Origin: CANKHA01 sp040877285 | GTDB lineage: Bacteria; Pseudomonadota; Alphaproteobacteria; Rhizobiales; Xanthobacteraceae | NCBI GenBank assembly: GCA_040877285.1 | Contig: JBBDNZ010000003.1 | Location: forward strand, 1-8,819 | Length of the DNA: 8,819 bases | Direction of reading: 5' to 3' | Part shown: positions 5,947 through 8,819 of the stretch, in pieces | How the letters are laid out: every line of letters begins with the position of its first letter | Numbering within the stretch: the stretch's first letter is position 1 | Notes under the pieces: model-generated | The model's input: the letters and a program-made list of their open reading frames with translations, nothing else | Told to the model about the DNA's origin: nothing | The model's database searches: none | Translations under genes and position numbers: made by a program

Positions 5947-6567
5947 GTGGCTAAGAAAGCAACGCCTCAAAAGCTCATCGCGCCCCGCGCCTGGCAGCGC
6001 ATGCTGTCGGGGCGGCGGCTCGACCTGCTCGACCCCTCCCCGCTCGACGTGGAGATCGAGGACATCGCCCACGGCCTTGCGCGCGTGGCGCGCTGGAACG
6101 GGCAGACCAAGGGCGCGCATATTTTTTCCGTCGCCCAGCACACGCTGCTGGTGGAGGCGATCGCGCGGGCGCGCACACCGCGGCTCGACCGGCGGCTGCG
6201 GCTTGCCATCCTGCTGCACGACGCGCCGGAATATGTGATCGGGGACATGATCTCGCCGTTCAAGGCGGTGATCGGCAACTCCTACAAGGCCGTGGAGCGG
6301 CGCCTGCTTGCCGCCATTCACCTGCGCTTCGGCCTGCCGGTCATGCTGCCCGACAAAGTCGAACAGATGATCAAGACCGCCGACCGCGGCGCCGCTTACC
6401 TCGAGGCGACGCGGCTCGCCGGTTTCCACGCCGCCGAGGCGCGGCGCTTCTTCGGCCGGCCGCCGGCGTTTCCGCCGGCGCTGGAACGCGACTACCTCAA
6501 GCCGTGGCCGGCCCAGACCGCGCAAAAACGCTATCGCGACCGCCTGACGGCATTAACGCGCGAGTGA
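5947..6567 (+). CDS. HD-domain hydrolase (YfbR-like nucleotidase candidate)
   Basis: A 206-residue soluble protein with an HD phosphohydrolase domain. Metal-binding residues that can be placed are H65 in SVAQH, the H91-D92 pair in LLHDAPEY, and a distal aspartate, probably D146 in KTADR. E95 and D100 (VIGD) are also family-like. The N-terminal RMLSGRRLDLLDP stretch (18-30) is characteristic of a conserved alphaproteobacterial group. Family knowledge: the closest characterised architecture I can suggest is YfbR, a 5'-deoxynucleotidase; the substrate is not shown by sequence. The start is GTG at 5947, six bases after the tag stop; there is no clear Shine-Dalgarno, so coupling to tag translation is likely. 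An alternative ATG at 6001 would remove the conserved N-terminal segment. Fifty-nine bases separate it from the phosphatase gene. Confidence 0.8.
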   Translation: MAKKATPQKLIAPRAWQRMLSGRRLDLLDPSPLDVEIEDIAHGLARVARWNGQTKGAHIFSVAQHTLLVEAIARARTPRLDRRLRLAILLHDAPEYVIGDMISPFKAVIGNSYKAVERRLLAAIHLRFGLPVMLPDKVEQMIKTADRGAAYLEATRLAGFHAAEARRFFGRPPAFPPALERDYLKPWPAQTAQKRYRDRLTALTRE

Positions 6568-6626
6568 GCTTCCGCGTCCGAGGTTGCCGTCATATATAAG
6601 ACAAAACAATCGATTAGAAGGATGCA
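6568..6626 (+). promoter_or_regulatory. Leader of the phosphatase gene with AT-rich block and Shine-Dalgarno
   Basis: This is the only sizeable gap in the 4451-8126 run. It contains CATATATAAG at 6591-6600, a possible -10 region without a good -35, and a Shine-Dalgarno AGAAGGA at 6616-6622, four bases before the ATG at 6627. A three-codon frame ATG-CAA-TGA (6622-6630) overlaps the phosphatase start. An internal promoter for the phosphatase and nadQ is plausible. Confidence 0.4.
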
Positions 6627-7133
6627 ATGATTCACGTTTGTTCGCTGGCGCGCCTGCACCGAACGGTCGAGGAGACCCGAGCGCGCCATGTCGTGACGGT
6701 GCTGAAAGATATCTCCTTGGTGAACCGCACCGCCGGAATCCAGCCGGAAAACCATCTGCACATCGCCGTCGACGATATCATCTGTCCGATGGACGGCTAC
6801 CACCATCCTTGCGAAGATCATGTCGCCCGGCTCCTGCAATTCGTCACCGTCTGGGACCGCGCCGCGCCCATTGTGATTCACTGCTATGCCGGCATCAGCC
6901 GTTCCACCGCCAGCGCCTTCGCCGCCGCCTGCGCGCTCAATCCCCGCCGGGATGAAATCGACATCGCGCGCGAGCTGCGCCGCGTCTCGCCCACGGCCAT
7001 GCCCAACGGCCTGATCGTTTCGCTCGCCGACCGGATTCTCGGGCGCGGAGGCCGTATGATCGAAGCGGTGGATGCGATCGGGCCGGGAGACGCCGCTTAC
7101 GAAGCGGACCCGTTCCGGCTCGATTTGAAGTGA
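6627..7133 (+). CDS. Dual-specificity/tyrosine-type protein phosphatase family protein
   Basis: A 168-residue soluble protein with the cysteine phosphatase P-loop HCYAGISRST at 85-94, matching HCX5R(S/T): nucleophile C86, phosphate-binding R92, then S93-T94. D49 or D50 in the VDDI stretch could be the general acid. Size and fold outline fit compact dual-specificity-like phosphatases seen in many alphaproteobacteria. Family knowledge: such enzymes may act on phosphotyrosine, phosphoserine, phosphoinositide or nucleotide substrates; sequence does not decide. The ATG at 6627 is supported by AGAAGGA at 6616-6622. The stop is six bases before the nadQ start, so the pair is probably cotranscribed. 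The pairing suggests, without proof, a role linked to NAD or nucleotide phosphate metabolism rather than protein phosphorylation. Confidence 0.82.
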   Translation: MIHVCSLARLHRTVEETRARHVVTVLKDISLVNRTAGIQPENHLHIAVDDIICPMDGYHHPCEDHVARLLQFVTVWDRAAPIVIHCYAGISRSTASAFAAACALNPRRDEIDIARELRRVSPTAMPNGLIVSLADRILGRGGRMIEAVDAIGPGDAAYEADPFRLDLK

Positions 7134-7139
7134 CCGGCC

Positions 7140-8126
7140 ATGAGCGAAACCAGGCTCACTCCCATTGAGATCGGGCTGACCGCCGCGATCGTCGCGGTGG
7201 AAGCCGACGAGCCGCTGATTCTGATCGCCGCCGAACGGGACAAGAGCGGCGCCCCGGCCGGACTGCCCTCGGGACCGTTCGATCCGGTCGCGCACCGCAC
7301 CTTCGAAATCGGATTGCGTGCCTGGGTCGAAGCGCAGACCGGACTGCGCGTCGGCTATGTGGAACAGCTCTATACTTTTGGCGATCGCGGGCGGCACATG
7401 CAGCCGCATGACACCAGTCCGCACGTGGTTTCCGTCGGTTATCTGGCGCTCAGCCGCATGGCCGACAATGCGGCGGGCTTACGTAGTTCGGCGGCGGGTT
7501 TCGCGCCTTGGTACCGCTTCTTCCCCTGGGAAGACTGGCGCCGGGAACGGCCGGCCATTCTCGATTCCACGATTCTGCCGCTGCTTCAGGAATGGGCTAA
7601 GCGCACGGAGAAACCGGAACCGGGACGCGCGCTCGGCCGGCGCGAACGGCTGCGGCATTGCTTCGGCGTGGAGGGCAGCCCGTGGGACGAGGAGAAGGCG
7701 CTGGACCGCTACGAGCTGCTCTACTCGGCGGGCCTGGTGGAGGAAGCGAAGCGCGACGGCCGCGAAGCGGCGCTCGCCCGCAATTCCATGCCCGCGCTCG
7801 GCGAAGCGCTGCGTTTCGACCACCGCCGCATCCTGGCGACCGCCATTGCGCGGCTGCGGGCAAAGCTGAAATACCGCCCGGTGATCTTCGAACTGATGCC
7901 CGCGGAATTCACGCTGACCGAATTGCAGCACACCGTGGAAGCGATTTCAGGCCGGCATCTGCACAAGCAGAATTTCCGCCGTCTCGTGGAAAGCGCCGCG
8001 CTCGTGGAGCCCACCGGAGAGATGTCCACCGCCACCGGCGGGCGGCCCGCCGCGCGTTTCCGTTTCCGCCGTGAAGTAATTCAGGAGCGCCCGGCGCCGG
8101 GCTTGCGGCTCGGCCTGCGCGGCTAG
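7140..8126 (+). CDS. nadQ: NadQ-type NAD biosynthesis regulator (COG4111, Nudix-derived)
   Basis: A 328-residue, two-part protein. Residues about 8-165 form a Nudix-like domain whose Nudix box is degraded: around G45-L69 the RE and EE catalytic pairs are lost (the segment reads RAWVEAQTGL), so ligand sensing rather than hydrolysis is expected. The following YVEQLYTFGDRGR (73-85) is a hallmark shared with NrtR-type regulators. The C-terminal part (about 245-315) resembles the winged helix of NrtR: FTLTELQHTVEAI, then HKQNFRRLVES, then GGRPAARFRF. Family knowledge: alphaproteobacterial COG4111 proteins (NadQ) are predicted repressors of NAD biosynthesis genes such as nadABC. No nad gene is in the window, so targets lie elsewhere. 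The ATG at 7140 follows the phosphatase stop by six bases with no clear Shine-Dalgarno. NrtR itself is the main alternative, but length and domain layout favour NadQ. Confidence 0.82.
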   Translation: MSETRLTPIEIGLTAAIVAVEADEPLILIAAERDKSGAPAGLPSGPFDPVAHRTFEIGLRAWVEAQTGLRVGYVEQLYTFGDRGRHMQPHDTSPHVVSVGYLALSRMADNAAGLRSSAAGFAPWYRFFPWEDWRRERPAILDSTILPLLQEWAKRTEKPEPGRALGRRERLRHCFGVEGSPWDEEKALDRYELLYSAGLVEEAKRDGREAALARNSMPALGEALRFDHRRILATAIARLRAKLKYRPVIFELMPAEFTLTELQHTVEAISGRHLHKQNFRRLVESAALVEPTGEMSTATGGRPAARFRFRREVIQERPAPGLRLGLRG

Positions 8127-8134
8127 GCCCGCGC
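8117..8134. terminator. Hairpin across the nadQ stop codon, possible bidirectional terminator
   Basis: A perfect six-base-pair stem GCGCGG (8117-8122) and CCGCGC (8129-8134), with loop CTAGGC, spans the nadQ TAG at 8124-8126. It lies in the 15-bp gap between convergent genes. No T-run follows on either strand, so intrinsic termination would be weak. Confidence 0.3.
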
Positions 8135-8141
8135 TATCGGC

Positions 8142-8609
8142 TTAGTCCTCTTCGTAAGCAGAAGCCGCCGCCGACTGGACCGGCTTGCTGGCGATGGAAC
8201 GCGTGATGGTGGCGAGATCGACGCGTCCGGAACGGCGGTTGAAGTCGCAATAGGCGAAAGAAAAACCGGAGACCGATCCGCGGAAGCTCGCCTTGTCGGT
8301 TTGCTCAAGATTGAAGCAAGGCTCGAATGGCATGCCGCGCACCGTCGCGCAGACCGATTCATTTTTTACCCGCAGCGTGCCGACGGGCAGCCGGATGTAG
8401 CGAATGGGGCCGGCGCCGCCAAACTGGACGGTGCCCATGACCGAGCCGTCGGCATAGATGCGCCCCGCCCCGCGGGTGCCTTCGAAGCAATTGAAGGCGA
8501 ACAGCTTGCCGATCACGAAGCGCCTGGCTTCGTCCGGCTTCATCTCTCCGGAAAGCGCCGGTGCGCTGGCCGCGAGCCCCATCAATACAACTGCGATACG
8601 CCTGTACAT
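8142..8609 (-). CDS. Secreted four-cysteine conserved hypothetical protein
   Basis: A 155-residue protein with a signal peptide: RR at 3-4, a hydrophobic core at about 5-18, likely cleavage near residue 21 (PALSG). The mature part contains four cysteines, C41, C87, C98 and C121, and glycine-rich beta-like stretches (GAGRIYADGSVMGT, 47-60; FRGSVSGFSFAYCDF, 109-123), suggesting a disulfide-bonded periplasmic beta-fold. I recall similar uncharacterised proteins in Bradyrhizobium-type genomes but no function. Start choice: ATG at 8607-8609 gives a normal signal peptide; a GTG four codons upstream (8619-8621) is possible. TGAGG lies immediately before the ATG, too close for a standard Shine-Dalgarno. 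An AT-rich TTATAA (8631-8636) upstream may be part of the -10 region. The gene converges with nadQ, 15 bp between stops. Confidence 0.75.
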   Translation of the reverse strand: MYRRIAVVLMGLAASAPALSGEMKPDEARRFVIGKLFAFNCFEGTRGAGRIYADGSVMGTVQFGGAGPIRYIRLPVGTLRVKNESVCATVRGMPFEPCFNLEQTDKASFRGSVSGFSFAYCDFNRRSGRVDLATITRSIASKPVQSAAASAYEED

Positions 8610-8719
8610 CCTCAACCCCACGCGACAGGCTTATAATCTAACCGACTTTGTTAACGGGACTCTTACCACGCCCGGCGGCGGGACAGAAGGCAGCATTTTA
8701 CCGACGAATTTTCAAAAGG

Positions 8720-8819
8720 TTAGGCAACCTTGACCGCGAGCCGCCCGCGCACCTGGCCCGCGACGATGCGCCCGGCGGCGGCGATGACCTCGCCAAGGCC
8801 GACCTCGCGGGTCATGGCC
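8720..8819 (-). CDS. C-terminus of a YhdH/AcuI-type medium-chain oxidoreductase (partial)
   Basis: An open minus-strand frame enters from the right edge and ends at TAA 8720-8722, giving the last 32 residues of a protein. The visible tail (TREVGLGEV, then IVAGQVRGRLAVKVA) resembles the end of YhdH/AcuI-family reductases, which finish with an acidic or hydrophobic helix and an (I/V)xGR(T/V)xV strand; E. coli YhdH ends similarly. Family knowledge: these NADPH-dependent enzymes reduce acryloyl-CoA or related enones. The Rossmann fold and active site lie outside the window, so the assignment rests on a short segment. The stop lies about 110 bp upstream of the secreted hypothetical gene on the same strand. 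Confidence 0.6.
   Translation of the reverse strand, partial: AMTREVGLGEVIAAAGRIVAGQVRGRLAVKVA

Noticed and set aside
5788..6525. A 245-codon minus-strand frame across tag and the HD gene
   Set aside because: It is antisense to two well-supported genes and is unusually Arg/Gly-rich, typical of a shadow frame.
6531..7424. A 297-codon minus-strand frame across the phosphatase and nadQ start
   Set aside because: It is antisense to two genes with clear motifs and has no recognisable domain or ribosome site.

Overview
The window is GC-rich, densely packed chromosomal DNA from an alphaproteobacterium, most likely a Hyphomicrobiales (Rhizobiales) member near the Bradyrhizobium/Rhodopseudomonas/Xanthobacteraceae group. 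This placement rests on recognised families: a TIGR02301 secreted protein, a NadQ-type Nudix-derived NAD regulator, a YgfZ starting with an ALLPDRG-type N-terminus, and a dihydroorotase of the DTQVHFREPG subfamily. I found no transposase, phage gene, CRISPR array, tRNA or rRNA.

Layout. (1) 18-1358, plus strand: a Nudix hydrolase, a secreted TIGR02301-family protein and a small soluble hypothetical protein. (2) 1430-2179, minus strand, convergent with region 1: a stand-alone response regulator with two receiver domains, the first lacking its acidic pair. (3) 2180-2447: a relatively AT-rich intergenic stretch with several near-matches to DnaA boxes. (4) 2448-4100, minus strand: a dihydroorotase-family amidohydrolase, preceded 24 bp upstream by a short membrane-anchored ORF that looks like a chemoreceptor N-terminus joined to the tail of a rhodanese domain. 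(5) 4101-4450: a 350-bp divergent intergenic region with a 9-bp tandem repeat. (6) 4451-8126, plus strand: ygfZ, tag, an HD-domain hydrolase, a dual-specificity-type phosphatase and nadQ. The first three are tightly spaced (4-bp overlap, then a 6-bp gap), then a 59-bp gap, then a 6-bp gap before nadQ. (7) 8142-8609, minus strand: a secreted four-cysteine hypothetical protein. (8) 8720-8819, minus strand: the C-terminal end of a YhdH/AcuI-type medium-chain oxidoreductase, cut by the window edge.

Functionally this is mostly housekeeping: nucleotide-pool hygiene (Nudix), pyrimidine or cyclic-amide metabolism, Fe-S enzyme maintenance (YgfZ), alkylation repair (Tag), nucleotide hydrolysis (HD) and control of NAD synthesis (NadQ). 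I see no obvious new multigene system. The best leads are the chimeric remnant at 3813-4100, the DnaA-box-like cluster at 2228-2437, the Gln-for-His metal-site change in the amidohydrolase, and the HD/phosphatase/NadQ neighbourhood.
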